Source: Rothia uropygialis (GTDB taxonomy: Bacteria > Actinomycetota > Actinomycetes > Actinomycetales > Micrococcaceae). Taken from it: DNA of 64,000 nucleotides. This document shows, one piece after another, positions 1-9,636 of this stretch. Position 1 is the first letter of the stretch; every line of letters begins with the position of its first letter. Position numbers and translations under genes: made by a program. The notes beneath the pieces are model-generated. The model was not told where the DNA came from and searched no databases. It saw nothing but the letters and a program-made list of their open reading frames with translations. Location of the stretch: contig NZ_NOIS01000001.1 in NCBI RefSeq assembly GCF_004137765.1, forward strand, positions 248,001 to 312,000, in the 5' to 3' direction.

Positions 1-1
1 T

Positions 2-118
2 GTGGCAGATGATGAACGATTTGATGACGATTGCCTGCGCGTGTGGCCTGTATTGGATGGGACGCAAACCCCTCCGGCGAAACTCGAGGTGGGCGTGGAT
101 CTCGAGCCCAGGGAATAA
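2..118 (+). CDS. Probable C-terminal end of TadA/CpaF-type ATPase (partial)
   Basis: An open frame enters from the left edge and stops at TAA 116-118, giving 38 residues that end in LEVGVDLEPRE. The next gene encodes a TadB-like protein, and Tad loci normally run tadA-tadB-tadC, so this is inferred to be the tail of the secretion ATPase that powers Flp pilus or related export at the membrane. No Walker motif lies in the visible part, so the identity rests on position alone. It could also be an unrelated upstream gene. Confidence 0.35.
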   Translation: MADDERFDDDCLRVWPVLDGTQTPPAKLEVGVDLEPRE

Positions 119-143
119 GGCGAAGAGCAGAATATTCTCTCCG

Positions 144-875
144 GTGAGTGAAATCTTTTGGCCCCGTTCGATGGAAGCGGAACTGGTGCTCTGGCCGGAG
201 ATCATCCGACAACTCGCCGCACTGCTCAGGGCCGGGGCATCGACACAGCGGGTTTGGCTGGAATTGGCAGAATCGCGGGCTGCCGGACCGGTTGGTTTCG
301 TTGACCGGCATTCCGGTCTGGTGCAAAGAGATATAACTTCCGTTGTGGAACAGACCGCCCGGGCGGCAGGGGCAGGGATGAACCCGATGAGGGCTCTCGA
401 GTCGGTGAAACTCGGCTCCTCCGCATCGCGGCCGATCATCGATACCCTCGTGGCTGCTTGGACGGTTTCCCAACAGACGGGAGCGTCGCTCGCAGAGGTC
501 CTGGAGAGGATCGCCGAGGCTGTTGAGGACGATTTGGATGCCCTGGCGGCCAGGGAGTCGGCACTAGCAGGACCGCGTGCCACGGCCAGAATTCTTTCCG
601 CATTACCCCTGGTGGGACTGGGGTTGGGTACCCTGATGGGCACCGATCCTCTTGGCATTCTCATCGGCCACATTTGGGGCCAGGCGGCCTTGGCCGCGGG
701 GATCACCCTGGGTTTCATCGGCATGGCCTGGAGCAGACGCTTAGTCCTCATGGCCCAGGGAGAACACAGCCAGCAGTCGTTCCTGGCGCAACTCTTCGGA
801 TTTCTTGCATGGAAACCTGGAGCCCTTGCAAGATCCGCTAGAGAAATGCTGGAACCCCGAAGGCGGAATCCGTGA
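144..875 (+). CDS. TadB-like type II secretion system F family membrane protein
   Basis: About 243 residues from GTG 144. It carries one T2SSF domain: an amphipathic helical region near residues 10-110 containing LAALLRAGAS and FRxMEALES-type helices, then two hydrophobic segments near residues 148-202. Such proteins form the inner-membrane platform on which the TadA ATPase assembles or retracts Flp pilins. The frame is open further upstream, but starting there would overlap the preceding gene by more than 100 bases. ATG 171 is an alternative, and neither start has a strong ribosome site. It overlaps the next gene by 4 bases (GTGA), as expected for a co-translated tadB-tadC pair. Confidence 0.75.
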   Translation: MSEIFWPRSMEAELVLWPEIIRQLAALLRAGASTQRVWLELAESRAAGPVGFVDRHSGLVQRDITSVVEQTARAAGAGMNPMRALESVKLGSSASRPIIDTLVAAWTVSQQTGASLAEVLERIAEAVEDDLDALAARESALAGPRATARILSALPLVGLGLGTLMGTDPLGILIGHIWGQAALAAGITLGFIGMAWSRRLVLMAQGEHSQQSFLAQLFGFLAWKPGALARSAREMLEPRRRNP

Positions 876-1414
876 CGATTCTGCTCGTGCTGTGTGTAGG
901 TTGCGTACTCTATCGACTGGGCGGGGTCCGATCATCGCGATTGAACCAGGGTGCTCTCGCTTCTGCACGCCAGACAGCCCATGAGTTGAGCCCCCGGGTA
1001 TGTCTCGAACTGGTCGCAACCATTCTCGACGCAGGGCTGCCGCTGACCGAAGCGGTTGGCATCGTTGCCCGGATGGAGGGGTCCCCAGCTCTCGTTTCTG
1101 CCGCTGAGCGGCTCCGGCTCGGAATCTCATGGGACAACGCGTGGAGTGCGGCCGCGACCGGGCGGGCCAAGGACACCGTATCGGTGTTCCATGAGGTTCT
1201 GGGGTTCGCGGCCCGTACCGGTGCGCCGTCGTCGGCCTTGCTCCGGGCGAGATCCGAGCAAATGCGTCGTTCGGAACATCGCGAAGCGGAGAAACTGGCC
1301 GCGGCACTCGGCGTCAGGCTCGTGCTTCCTTTGGGCCTGTGCTCATTGCCCGCATTCATCTGTTTGGGAGTAGTACCCGTATTGATTGGTCTCATACCGA
1401 CTACTTGGCGATGA
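872..1414 (+). CDS. TadC-like type II secretion system F family protein
   Basis: 180 residues from GTG 872. It has an N-terminal membrane segment, a helical T2SSF core (VCLELVATILDAGLPLTEAV, then LRLGISWDNAW) and a C-terminal hydrophobic hairpin near residues 145-175 containing LPLGLCSLPAFICLGVVP. It is the second platform subunit, partner of the preceding TadB-like protein, with which it shares a 4-base overlap. Both are short compared with proteobacterial TadB/TadC, which is usual for the reduced Tad loci of actinobacteria. Confidence 0.75.
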   Translation: MTILLVLCVGCVLYRLGGVRSSRLNQGALASARQTAHELSPRVCLELVATILDAGLPLTEAVGIVARMEGSPALVSAAERLRLGISWDNAWSAAATGRAKDTVSVFHEVLGFAARTGAPSSALLRARSEQMRRSEHREAEKLAAALGVRLVLPLGLCSLPAFICLGVVPVLIGLIPTTWR

Positions 1415-1476
1415 CTAGATCTTGCGAACGGTTGGACTCCGGCGACCGACAAGCCGGCTGAGAAAGGAAAGAAAAG

Positions 1477-1734
1477 ATGCACGACCAGTTGACCGACCAA
1501 ACCGGATTCATTGAGGAGAATGCTCCGGGCAATCCGGAACGAGCACTCGCGGACACTGTTCTCGCGCCGGCGGGAGAGCCCGACGACCCGGATCTCGGCG
1601 CAACGACAGCCGAGTACGGAATCGTGATGCTTGCGGCCGTCGGCTTTGCCGGCCTCCTCGTGATGATCCTCAAGAGTGGAGAAGTCAAGGAACTCCTGCT
1701 CGGTGTGATTCGAACGGCGCTCTCTACCGGATAG
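1477..1734 (+). CDS. DUF4244 family Flp-pilin-like protein
   Basis: 85 residues. A polar N-terminal half is followed by TTAEYGIVMLAAVGFAGLL, the class III prepilin type hydrophobic helix with the TAEY motif found in Flp pilins and DUF4244 proteins. Processing would be expected just before this helix, leaving a major pilin subunit of about 40 residues. A likely ribosome site, GAAAGGAAAGAAAAG, lies just before ATG 1477. It sits between tadC-like and tadE-like genes, where the pilin gene is usual in actinobacterial Tad loci. Confidence 0.8.
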   Translation: MHDQLTDQTGFIEENAPGNPERALADTVLAPAGEPDDPDLGATTAEYGIVMLAAVGFAGLLVMILKSGEVKELLLGVIRTALSTG

Positions 1735-1846
1735 GGGCCTCAGCAGGGCGCCGTGAAGCCGTTCAAAGATTTCTCGGCGCCCTCGTCGATCATGCCGTAA
1801 TCAGTAAACCACGCGTCAAACGCCGCACGTGGAGGAAGGACACCGA

Positions 1847-2308
1847 GTGGAGAAGGGACGAAAAGACGCGGAATCATGTAGCCCGTTGCATTCGGCAGTT
1901 GGTCGCCGCCGAAAAAATGTATCGGGCTCTTGCCCACGAGCGGGTGTTTCCCTGAATCAAGACGGCGAATCCGGAACGATAACGGCAGAGTTCGCTGTGG
2001 TCATGCCGGTCGTCATCATTCTGGTTGCATTTGTCCTCGGAGCCGGAGCCGTCGGAGCACGCGCCATCAAAGTCGAAGAAGCCGCACGGATGTCGGCCAG
2101 GTCAGCCGCGCGAGGTGAATCGTGGGAAGAAACGTCACACGTGGCTCGGAGTATAGCGGGAGATGATGCTCGCATCGACATCAAGCGGTCCGGACAAGAC
2201 ATTGACATCAGCGTTTCAGCTCGGGCCCCCGGAATCCTCGGGACCTGGGGAAACCTCGTTCTCGCTTCGCACGCGCACGCTCAGCGGGAAACCGGTACCG
2301 AGTCGTGA
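1847..2308 (+). CDS. TadE family pseudopilin-like protein
   Basis: About 153 residues if started at GTG 1847, chosen because GGAGGAAGG at 1831-1839 sits 7 bases upstream; a GTG at 1829 would lie on the wrong side of that site. After a basic N-terminal region comes GTITAEFAVVMPVVIILVAF, the TadE signature (TAEFA followed by one long transmembrane helix), with a small predicted extracytoplasmic domain rich in EEAARMSARSAARGE-type residues. TadE-like minor pilins help assemble Tad pili. It overlaps the next gene by 4 bases. Confidence 0.8.
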   Translation: MEKGRKDAESCSPLHSAVGRRRKNVSGSCPRAGVSLNQDGESGTITAEFAVVMPVVIILVAFVLGAGAVGARAIKVEEAARMSARSAARGESWEETSHVARSIAGDDARIDIKRSGQDIDISVSARAPGILGTWGNLVLASHAHAQRETGTES

Positions 2309-2721
2309 GCGTCATCCGATCCGATGCGCGGCAAGACCGTGGCTGCGATGACGACCAAGGATCGGCGGCCGTTATGGGTATCGTCCTCGTCATGATGGTC
2401 ATCAGTCTTCTGATGCTGGTCTCCGGGGTGAGCCACGTGGCTCTGATGAACCATCGCGCGGCCAAGTCTGCCGATCTCGCAGTCCTTGCCGCAGCCGACG
2501 CGGCTCGAGGGATCACCCCAGGGGAACCATGCGACATCGCGCATTCGTTGGCCGTTGAAAACGGGGCCAGGCTCGTTCACTGCGCGCTAGCACCGGAAAG
2601 AAGCGATGTCGTCGATGTCGAAGTCGAAGTCTCGCTGCACCCCATGCTCGCGATCCTGGGTCCGGCGCGGGGGATCTCTCGTGCCGGACCTCCTCCCTCC
2701 GAAGAAAAGGAAGCCTCTTGA
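2305..2721 (+). CDS. TadE-like protein of the helicase/secretion neighbourhood (Rv3654c type)
   Basis: 138 residues from GTG 2305. After a short polar leader it has SAAVMGIVLVMMVISLLMLV, a transmembrane helix resembling a TadE/TadG leader, then an AKSADLAVLAAADAARG segment typical of this family and an acidic-to-Pro tail. Its position, last gene of a Tad cluster and converging on a DEAH helicase, matches the helicase/secretion neighbourhood family in actinobacteria (established family context). The exact role in the pilus is unknown. Confidence 0.75.
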   Translation: MSVIRSDARQDRGCDDDQGSAAVMGIVLVMMVISLLMLVSGVSHVALMNHRAAKSADLAVLAAADAARGITPGEPCDIAHSLAVENGARLVHCALAPERSDVVDVEVEVSLHPMLAILGPARGISRAGPPPSEEKEAS

Positions 2722-2724
2722 CCG

Positions 2725-5262
2725 TCACCCAAGGAGATCAGGTGCCGCCTCAGCGAGCATGCCCCGCAGCAAGGCAACGGCACCCGATTTGCTCAAGGGA
2801 TTGTTCTTGTTCCCGCACTTCGGAGACTGGACGCACGAGGGGCACCCGTTCTCGCATTCGCACGAGACAATCGCTTCGAGGGTCGCCTCGAGCCAGGAGC
2901 GCGCGACGAAAAAACCATGCTCGGTGAAGCCCGCTCCACCCGGATACCCGTCGTAGACAAAGATCGTGGGCATTTCGGTATCGACGTGCAGTGCGGTGGA
3001 GAGACCTCCGATATCCCATCTGTCACAGGTTGCCACGAGCGGAAGCAGACCGATCGAAGCGTGCTCGGCCGCGTGCAAGGCCCCGGGCACGTCGGATTCG
3101 ACCACGCCGGCGGTGGTCATGAGAGTCGGGGGAATGGTCCACCAGACGGCTCGTGTTACGAGCTCCTGCGCATCGAGGTCCAGAGGCTCCTCGTCGATGA
3201 GGTCATTGCTCGACAATGCTTTCCTTTGAAAAGAGACCACCTGAGTTCGGACTCGAACAAGGCCGCGGTTGAGAGTCACGGGCCCCCAACTCCTGCTGTC
3301 TTCGGTCTCGAGGACGCTCACCTCCGTGACGTCCCGGGCCTGGGTATAGAAGTTGGGGTGTGCCCGGCTGACGACGACCGCTCTTGACTCCTCGTCCAGC
3401 TCTTCGACGTGCCAGGTCTTCCCCTGATGCACATAAATGGCCCCGGGGTGTGCCTGATAGTGCGACTGGCCGGATTCCATCGTCCCGATGATTCCGCCGG
3501 TCTCGGCGTCAATGATTTGTAACCGATGACCACCGCCGCTCCGGATGTCCACCATTTCAGCGGCAGACTCGGGATGCGTCCAAAACCAACCGGTCGGGCG
3601 TCGACGGAGGTAGCCATCGCGGACCAAAGTATCGAGCACGGACTCGGTCGTCGGCCCGAACAAGCTCAACTCCTCCAGGCGCAGCGGCCTCTCGGCGGCG
3701 GCCGAACAGAGATGAGGTGCAAGAACATAAGGGTTGCTCGGGTCGAAAACCGTCGACTCGACGGTCGTGTCGAAAATATCCCGAGGGTGATGCGCCAAAT
3801 AGGTATCAAGGGGGTCATCGCTTGCGACGAACACCGCGAGGGACTCCTGGCCGGCGCGGCCGGCACGGCCGATTTGTTGGAAGAACGAGGCCCGCGTTCC
3901 TGGCCAACCCGCGACCAGAACCGCATCGAGGCCGGCGACGTCGATCCCCAGCTCGAGGGCAGGAGTCGAGGCTACACCCAGCATTTCCCCCGAACGGACT
4001 TGGCGCTCGAGTTCGCGCCGCTCCTCAGGAAGATATCCCGATCGATACGCGCAGACCCTGTGGGCCACCGAGGGATCTATATCCTGAAGATAGTCCTGAG
4101 CCTGCCCGGCCATTGTTTCGGCCCCGCGCCTGGACTTGATGAATGCGATGGTCCGAATGCGTTCCGCGACCAAATCGGTGAGCATCTCAGCCGCCTCGGA
4201 CAACGCCGAGCGACGACGCGGAGCGCCGTTTTCTCCAGCGCCCGTCGGACCCGCACCGTTGAACCCGCGCGTGTGCACGGGAGAGGTCGGGGAGGAAGGC
4301 GCCGGAAGTGCACTGGTTGTTTCGGGCACCCCAGACGCACTCGGGGCAAGTCCGTCGTGGGAGACCGTCTCCTCCAAAAGCGGTTCCCAGAGAAGCACCG
4401 TGACGGACCCATGCGGCGAATCATCGTGGACAAAAGAAGAGACCCTAGGTTCCTCGACTCCCAAGAGCCTTGAGAATGAGCGCTGCGGATCGGCTGAGGT
4501 CGCCGAAGCCCCGATGAAAGTCGGGGAAGAACCATGGAGTGCGCAGATACGCCTCAGCCGTCGCAAGACCATCGAGACATGAGCGCCGAACACACCACGA
4601 TATCCATGAGCCTCGTCGACGATCACGTAACGCAACTGGCGGAGGAACCTCGCCCAGCGTTCGTGGTTCGGCAGAACCCCGGCGTGCAACATGTCCGGAT
4701 TGCACAGCACGAAGTTCGAGTGATCGCGAATCCAGGAACGTTCGCCGAACTCCGTATCTCCGTCGTACGTGTCCGCACGCACGTGAGGAACTTCCAAGGA
4801 TCGCACCGAGGCCAGCTGGTCGGCCGCGAGAGCCTTGGTCGGCGCGAGATAAAGTACCGTGGCTTCCCTCGAATGCAGACTCGAACCAGGCTCCACCCCG
4901 CCTCGGACGATCGCATCCAGCGTCGGCATCTGGTACGCCAAGGATTTTCCAGAGGCGGTCCCGGTCGCGACGATCACGTGGTCCCCTCTTCCCGTCGAGA
5001 CCTGCCTTCCGGAGGATCTGCACTCCGTTGCATATTCGACGGATCGAGCCTGAGCCGAATGGGCGGCGTCGGCCGCGAGAACCTGGTGGCGGTACGGCTC
5101 TGGCACGCCGAGGCCCTGAAACGCGTCGACGACGTTCGGATGAAGCCACTCCGGCCAGGACGAAGTCACAGCATCGCGTTCGGGAAGGATGCGCGTATGG
5201 ACGACCTCCGGTGGGTTATCGCCCCGGTTGAGCGCTCGGAGGAGGTGATTGGGCTGCGGCAC
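2725..5262 (-). CDS. DEAD/DEAH-box helicase with C-terminal Zn-binding DUF1998 domain
   Basis: 845 residues from GTG 5262. Motif I GTASGKS is at residues 101-107, DEAH at 216-219 and motif III (GASATS) shortly after. The second RecA lobe carries the IGRAGRAGQ motif VI. The C-terminal DUF1998 region ends with a cysteine cluster at residues 801, 803, 807, 810 and 816 (GCPSCVQSPKCG) that probably binds zinc. This architecture is that of YprA/MrfA and mycobacterial Rv3649-type helicases, linked in Bacillus to repair of mitomycin-type damage. A Pro/Ser/Gly-rich insert near residues 310-350 looks like a flexible linker. It converges with the Tad cluster with 3 bases between stop codons. Confidence 0.9.
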   Translation of the reverse strand: MPQPNHLLRALNRGDNPPEVVHTRILPERDAVTSSWPEWLHPNVVDAFQGLGVPEPYRHQVLAADAAHSAQARSVEYATECRSSGRQVSTGRGDHVIVATGTASGKSLAYQMPTLDAIVRGGVEPGSSLHSREATVLYLAPTKALAADQLASVRSLEVPHVRADTYDGDTEFGERSWIRDHSNFVLCNPDMLHAGVLPNHERWARFLRQLRYVIVDEAHGYRGVFGAHVSMVLRRLRRICALHGSSPTFIGASATSADPQRSFSRLLGVEEPRVSSFVHDDSPHGSVTVLLWEPLLEETVSHDGLAPSASGVPETTSALPAPSSPTSPVHTRGFNGAGPTGAGENGAPRRRSALSEAAEMLTDLVAERIRTIAFIKSRRGAETMAGQAQDYLQDIDPSVAHRVCAYRSGYLPEERRELERQVRSGEMLGVASTPALELGIDVAGLDAVLVAGWPGTRASFFQQIGRAGRAGQESLAVFVASDDPLDTYLAHHPRDIFDTTVESTVFDPSNPYVLAPHLCSAAAERPLRLEELSLFGPTTESVLDTLVRDGYLRRRPTGWFWTHPESAAEMVDIRSGGGHRLQIIDAETGGIIGTMESGQSHYQAHPGAIYVHQGKTWHVEELDEESRAVVVSRAHPNFYTQARDVTEVSVLETEDSRSWGPVTLNRGLVRVRTQVVSFQRKALSSNDLIDEEPLDLDAQELVTRAVWWTIPPTLMTTAGVVESDVPGALHAAEHASIGLLPLVATCDRWDIGGLSTALHVDTEMPTIFVYDGYPGGAGFTEHGFFVARSWLEATLEAIVSCECENGCPSCVQSPKCGNKNNPLSKSGAVALLRGMLAEAAPDLLG

Positions 5263-5381
5263 TAGACCATTGTGACACCCTTGTCATCGCGGCGCAGATC
5301 CGCATCTCGGCTTCGTCCGCAGCCCGAATATTCAGGCGGGGAACGGGCCACAAAATCAACTGTTCGTGGCAAACTGAAGCC

Positions 5382-5822
5382 ATGAACATGCCGATGAATA
5401 TCTCAGATGAGAAGCGTCCGGATGATGGGCCCCGGGTCCGGGACCTGACCCATGATGAGAGCTGGCAGGTCCTCTCCCGGGCGCGAATCGCACGGTTCGT
5501 CACTGTCGACGAAGACGAAATTGACATCACGCCGCTGAACATCTTCGCCTCGGACGGACGGATCTACTTCAGAACCGCTCCCGGGAGCAAACTCACCAAG
5601 CTTCAGCTGAACCCGAATGTGGCCTTGGAAACGGACAAAATCGAAGGGGCGGTCGCGCACAGCGTCGTAGTGCGAGGCAGCGCGCGTCTGCTGACCGATC
5701 CGGCGGACACAGACCGGGTGGCTGCGATGCCCCTGTTCCCGTGGGTGCGCACCGAGAAGCTCGAGTTCGTGGAGATTACACCGACCAAGATCACCGGTCG
5801 CAGGTTCCGGCTGGGCGACTGA
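5382..5822 (+). CDS. Pyridoxamine 5'-phosphate oxidase-like flavin-binding protein
   Basis: 146 residues. The fold is the short split-barrel PPOX family: VLSRARIARFVTVDEDE near the N-terminus, then DITPLNIFASDGRIYFRT and SVVVRGSARLL strands. Such proteins bind FMN or F420 and many act as small reductases; the substrate cannot be told from sequence. ATGs at 5388 and 5394 are alternative starts. It is divergent from the helicase across a 119-base intergenic stretch that must hold both promoters. Confidence 0.75.
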   Translation: MNMPMNISDEKRPDDGPRVRDLTHDESWQVLSRARIARFVTVDEDEIDITPLNIFASDGRIYFRTAPGSKLTKLQLNPNVALETDKIEGAVAHSVVVRGSARLLTDPADTDRVAAMPLFPWVRTEKLEFVEITPTKITGRRFRLGD

Positions 5823-5890
5823 GTCCGGCGTCGGCCCATCGGGCCGAAGATCACGCTCCCGGCGGGCCGGGCATCGCCTAAAATACTTTC

Positions 5891-6799
5891 GTGGCTCTTT
5901 CTCGCATCGTTCTCTATTACCAGTTCACTCCCGTCGCGGACCCCGAGTCCGTCGTGCTCTGGCAACGCGCTCTCTGCGAAAAATGGGGGCTGAGAGGTCG
6001 TATTCTCGTATCCGAACACGGCATCAATGGAACCGTTGGCGGTGAGATCAACGCGGTCAAACAATATGTCCGCACCACTCGGCAGTTTTCCGGATTCCGT
6101 GACATGGAATTCAAATGGTCCGATGGTGGTGCCGAGGACTTCCCCCGGCTTTCCGTCAAAGCGCGCGAAGAGATCGTGGCGTTCGGCGCCGCGGACGAAC
6201 TCAAGGTGGACAAGAACGGAGTCGTCGGGGGCGGAACCCACTTGAGCCCTGAGCAAGTCAACGAACTCGTCGAGCAGAACGGGGACGAGGTCGTCTTTTT
6301 CGACGGCCGGAACGCGTTCGAAGCCCGCATCGGGCGGTTCAAGGATGCGGTGGTTCCGGACACCCGAACCACGCACGACTTCCTGGCCGAGCTCGAATCT
6401 GGGAAATACGATGACCTCAAGGACAAGAAAGTTGTCACGTACTGCACCGGTGGGATCCGGTGCGAGATCCTCTCGGCCCTTATGAAAAATCGAGGGTTTG
6501 AGGACGTCTATCAGATCGACGGCGGAATCGTCCGCTACGGCGAGAAATTCGGCGACGCGGGGTTGTGGGAAGGGTCCCTCTACGTTTTCGATCAGAGAAT
6601 GCACATCGAGTTCTCCCCGGAGGCCGTGACGATCGGCCGTTGCGAGGCCTGCGGATCGGCCTCGAACAAGTTCGAGAACTGCAGCAACCAGGAATGCCGC
6701 GAGCTTATTCTCTTGTGCCCGGACTGTGCTGCGAAGAACCTCACCTGTCCTAGTGGCTGCGCCACTGCACGCCCGAACCGGCAGACCTCCTCCGTCTAG
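5891..6799 (+). CDS. trhO: tRNA uridine(34) hydroxylase TrhO (rhodanese family, YceA-like)
   Basis: 302 residues from GTG 5891. An N-terminal acylphosphatase-like domain (residues 1-100, with [13 protein letters not shown]) precedes a rhodanese domain whose catalytic cysteine is C185 in CTGGIRC. A C-terminal cysteine-rich tail ([27 protein letters not shown]) probably binds a metal. TrhO hydroxylates U34 of certain tRNAs using oxygen, the first step to 5-methoxy- or 5-carboxymethoxyuridine. Length and order match the family. Its stop overlaps the end of the convergent downstream gene by 4 bases. Confidence 0.92.
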   Translation: MALSRIVLYYQFTPVADPESVVLWQRALCEKWGLRGRILVSEHGINGTVGGEINAVKQYVRTTRQFSGFRDMEFKWSDGGAEDFPRLSVKAREEIVAFGAADELKVDKNGVVGGGTHLSPEQVNELVEQNGDEVVFFDGRNAFEARIGRFKDAVVPDTRTTHDFLAELESGKYDDLKDKKVVTYCTGGIRCEILSALMKNRGFEDVYQIDGGIVRYGEKFGDAGLWEGSLYVFDQRMHIEFSPEAVTIGRCEACGSASNKFENCSNQECRELILLCPDCAAKNLTCPSGCATARPNRQTSSV

Positions 6800-7887
6800 G
6801 CGTTGACGGGATAGAGCGGGTTGTGACCCGCTGCGACCTTCTCGCTTGCGCGAACAGGCCCGGGCGGCGTCGCTCCGTTCTCGGCGTCGAATGGGCTTCC
6901 GCCGAGACGTTCCCGTCCGTGATCGGTCAGCCAACCGGCGACGTCGGGGCCTACTGGCACGATGCCCGTCGGGTTGATGTCTCGTTGCACCCCGTAGTAA
7001 TGCTCCTTGATCTGCTCGAAGTCGACCGTGTCTCCGAAGCCGGGCGTTTGGAAGAGATCGCGTGCATACCCCCACAGGTTCGGCAGGGTTGAGAGCATTT
7101 GCCGGTTCGCCTTGAAATGCGAGAAATAGACGACGTCGAATCGCGCCAGGGTAGTGAACAACCTGACGTCAGCCTCGGTGATGTGATCGCCCATGAGGTA
7201 GCGCCGGGAGGAAAGACGCTCTTCGAGCCAATCCAGCGCGGCCCAGAGCCTGCGATAGGCTTTCTCGTACGCTTCTTGCGAGCCCGCGAAGCCGCAACGG
7301 TACACGCCGTTATTCACTTCCCCGAAGACGCGTTGCATGACCTCACGCATCTCCTCCTCGAGTTCTTCGGGCCACAGATCCGGAGCACCTTCGCGGTGGA
7401 ACGCGGTCCACTGTTTCGAAAAATCCTCGGTGATCTGCGGGAAGTCGTTGGTGACCACTTTGCCCGACGGGACGTCCACGATAGCGGGGACCGTGATTCC
7501 CCGGGGATACCCCGGGTAGCGCGCGAAGAACGCTTGTTGGAGCCTTTCGATTCCCAGCACCGGATCCTTGCCGCCCGGGTCCAGTGTAAAAGTCCAGGAA
7601 CGGGCGTCATGCGTCGGTCCGGGCATGCCGATTGACAACGCGTCTTCCAGGCCGAGAAGCCTGCGGACGATGATCGTACGGTTGGCCCACGGACACGCGC
7701 GTGCCGCAATCAGGCGATAACGCCCTGCTTCGACCGGCCAAACCCCATGGTCGCGGTCGTTGGTGCCCGCGGGCACGTCCGTTCCATCGAGAATCCGGTC
7801 CTCGATGTAGTTGGTGTCCCGGGTGAATTCTTCTCCTTGGGTGACGTAAGACCCACGAGTGGACTGGTTCGCTTGGTTCTGTTCCAT
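6796..7887 (-). CDS. Glutathionyl-hydroquinone reductase-like protein (ECM4/YqjG family)
   Basis: 363 residues from ATG 7887; an upstream in-frame start at 7926 adds 13 unconvincing residues. The N-terminal thioredoxin-like domain contains the active-site C65 in ACPWANRT, the Xi-class signature, followed by an all-helical GST C-terminal domain (residues ~180-340). Family members reduce thiol-conjugated hydroquinones. Actinobacteria usually carry mycothiol rather than glutathione, so the physiological thiol is probably different (inference). It is divergent from the methyltransferase gene, with about 60 bases for both promoters. Confidence 0.88.
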   Translation of the reverse strand: MEQNQANQSTRGSYVTQGEEFTRDTNYIEDRILDGTDVPAGTNDRDHGVWPVEAGRYRLIAARACPWANRTIIVRRLLGLEDALSIGMPGPTHDARSWTFTLDPGGKDPVLGIERLQQAFFARYPGYPRGITVPAIVDVPSGKVVTNDFPQITEDFSKQWTAFHREGAPDLWPEELEEEMREVMQRVFGEVNNGVYRCGFAGSQEAYEKAYRRLWAALDWLEERLSSRRYLMGDHITEADVRLFTTLARFDVVYFSHFKANRQMLSTLPNLWGYARDLFQTPGFGDTVDFEQIKEHYYGVQRDINPTGIVPVGPDVAGWLTDHGRERLGGSPFDAENGATPPGPVRASEKVAAGHNPLYPVNA

Positions 7888-7950
7888 AGTCCCACTATGC
7901 CCCCGGATGGTTGCTCCGTAAACCAATTCTGGACCTCGTATGCTAGAGGC

Positions 7951-9636
7951 GTGACTTCACCTCCGGAATTCTCTCGCGTGCCCGAAACCCCTTACAGCTA
8001 CGACGGCACGGCCGTGGAATGCCTCGCTGAGGCGTTGGCCGCGGTCGATTTCTCGTACGAGGGGATCCTTTCCCTGTTGGGGGACGGGCCGTTCGAAGCA
8101 ATGGTCAGGGAACAGGTGGTTCCGGCCAAGCACCGGATCCGGCAGATTCTGAGCGGAGGCGCCTGCGCGAAACCAGGCCAGCGGAGACTTGCTGGTGTCG
8201 TCGATTTCTTCATGCTGGGACGGGCCACGAGCGCCGAGGCTCTCGAGGCGTCCCTGGGCGAGGGGGCCTACGACGTACTCGATCGCCTCAATCTACTGAT
8301 CCCGGAATCCGCCCCGGCAGATCAAAGCTCCTCCATGTTCCGCGCGGCCTTCGACCTTCGACCGCATTCGGCCGACGATGGAACCGACCTCTGGGTCGTC
8401 TCCGATTTGGGTGCGCACCAGACCGATGGGGTGTTGCCTCGTGACTACGTTCTGGGCGTGGGACAGGCTTCCCTCACGCTGGCTCAGTTCACGGAGCGCC
8501 GACCCGTGGACAAGGCCTTGGACCTCGGCACGGGGTGCGGAATTCAGGTGTTCCATTTGCTGGGGCACTGCCGTCACGTGACTGCGACCGATATCTCCTC
8601 ACGGGCGCTGGGGATCACACGCTTCAACCTCGTCCTCAACGCACCGGCTTTGGGTATTGACCCGGATAACCTGGAGCAGCGAGTGAGCCTTCGCCTCGGA
8701 AGTCTGCTCGAGCCAGTCCAAGGGGATCGGTTCGACCTCGTCGTGTCGAACCCGCCGTTCGTCATCACGCCTCGGAGCGAGAGCGAAGGAGAGAACGACC
8801 GTTTCACCTACCGCGACGGCGGCCTGCCGGGGGATGACATCGTCTCGACCCTGGTGCGGCGGATTCCGCAGGTTCTGAACCGCGGCGGACGAGCGCAGAT
8901 GCTGGGCAACTGGGAAATTCTTGAGGATGCCCACGATGAAACTGGGAAACAGCCCTGGGACCTGCGCCCGAGGCAGTGGCTGCCCGAGGGCTGCGAGGCC
9001 TGGTTCATCCAGCGCGAAGAGACCTCGCCGGAGCAGTATGCGGAGACTTGGTTGCGCGACGCGAGTCAGAATCGCGACCCGCGGGCATTCGAAGAAGCAT
9101 ATCTGGACTATATGCGGGACTTCTCGACAAGGGGAGTCGCCGCTATCGGGTTTGGGATGATTTGGCTTCGACGGCCGGCCGGAACGCCGTCGGTTCTACG
9201 ATTCGAGAAAATAGAGCACCCTATCCAGCAACCGATCGCGCCCTTCGTAACTAGAGCCGTCGAAACCCAAGACTCTCTGGCCCCGCTGAGCGAGACCGCA
9301 CTTCGTGCGAGTCACCTGGCGGTTGCCGACGACGTGACCGAGGAGAGGCATCAAAGGCCCGGTTCCGAGCATCCGGGAGTGATTCTGCTCAGGCAGGGAG
9401 CCGGGTTGCGCCGGACCGAGCTTCTCTCGACGGAGGCCGCCGGTTTCGTCTCGGCATGTGACGGCGAGTTGGCGGCCGGTCAGATCATCGACGCACTCGC
9501 GGCTTTGCTCGAATGGGACGGGCCCGACGCCTCAGCTGCCCTCTTGTCTCATGTCAGAGGAATGATCGAGGGTGGGTTCCTCGACTTCCTCGATGCAGGG
9601 TGGACCTCCGCGCCCCAGGAAAAGTGGGTTGGGTGA
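7951..9636 (+). CDS. Multidomain SAM-dependent methyltransferase (RsmC/PrmC-like catalytic core)
   Basis: 561 residues from GTG 7951; earlier in-frame codons lie inside the divergent gene. An N-terminal helical domain (1-150) precedes a class I methyltransferase core with motif I DLGTGCG at residues 191-197 and the NPPF catalytic motif at 267-270, typical of N-methyltransferases acting on rRNA bases or release-factor glutamine. A C-terminal region (~430-561) resembles a winged-helix or accessory domain. The target is unknown. It lies upstream of topA but is separated by 167 bases, so it is probably its own unit. Confidence 0.82.
   Translation: MTSPPEFSRVPETPYSYDGTAVECLAEALAAVDFSYEGILSLLGDGPFEAMVREQVVPAKHRIRQILSGGACAKPGQRRLAGVVDFFMLGRATSAEALEASLGEGAYDVLDRLNLLIPESAPADQSSSMFRAAFDLRPHSADDGTDLWVVSDLGAHQTDGVLPRDYVLGVGQASLTLAQFTERRPVDKALDLGTGCGIQVFHLLGHCRHVTATDISSRALGITRFNLVLNAPALGIDPDNLEQRVSLRLGSLLEPVQGDRFDLVVSNPPFVITPRSESEGENDRFTYRDGGLPGDDIVSTLVRRIPQVLNRGGRAQMLGNWEILEDAHDETGKQPWDLRPRQWLPEGCEAWFIQREETSPEQYAETWLRDASQNRDPRAFEEAYLDYMRDFSTRGVAAIGFGMIWLRRPAGTPSVLRFEKIEHPIQQPIAPFVTRAVETQDSLAPLSETALRASHLAVADDVTEERHQRPGSEHPGVILLRQGAGLRRTELLSTEAAGFVSACDGELAAGQIIDALAALLEWDGPDASAALLSHVRGMIEGGFLDFLDAGWTSAPQEKWVG

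Noticed and set aside
5603-7075. 490-residue minus-strand open frame opposite trhO
   Set aside because: Antisense shadow of a conserved gene with full motif set; the composition is Arg/Asp-rich and no family is recognisable.
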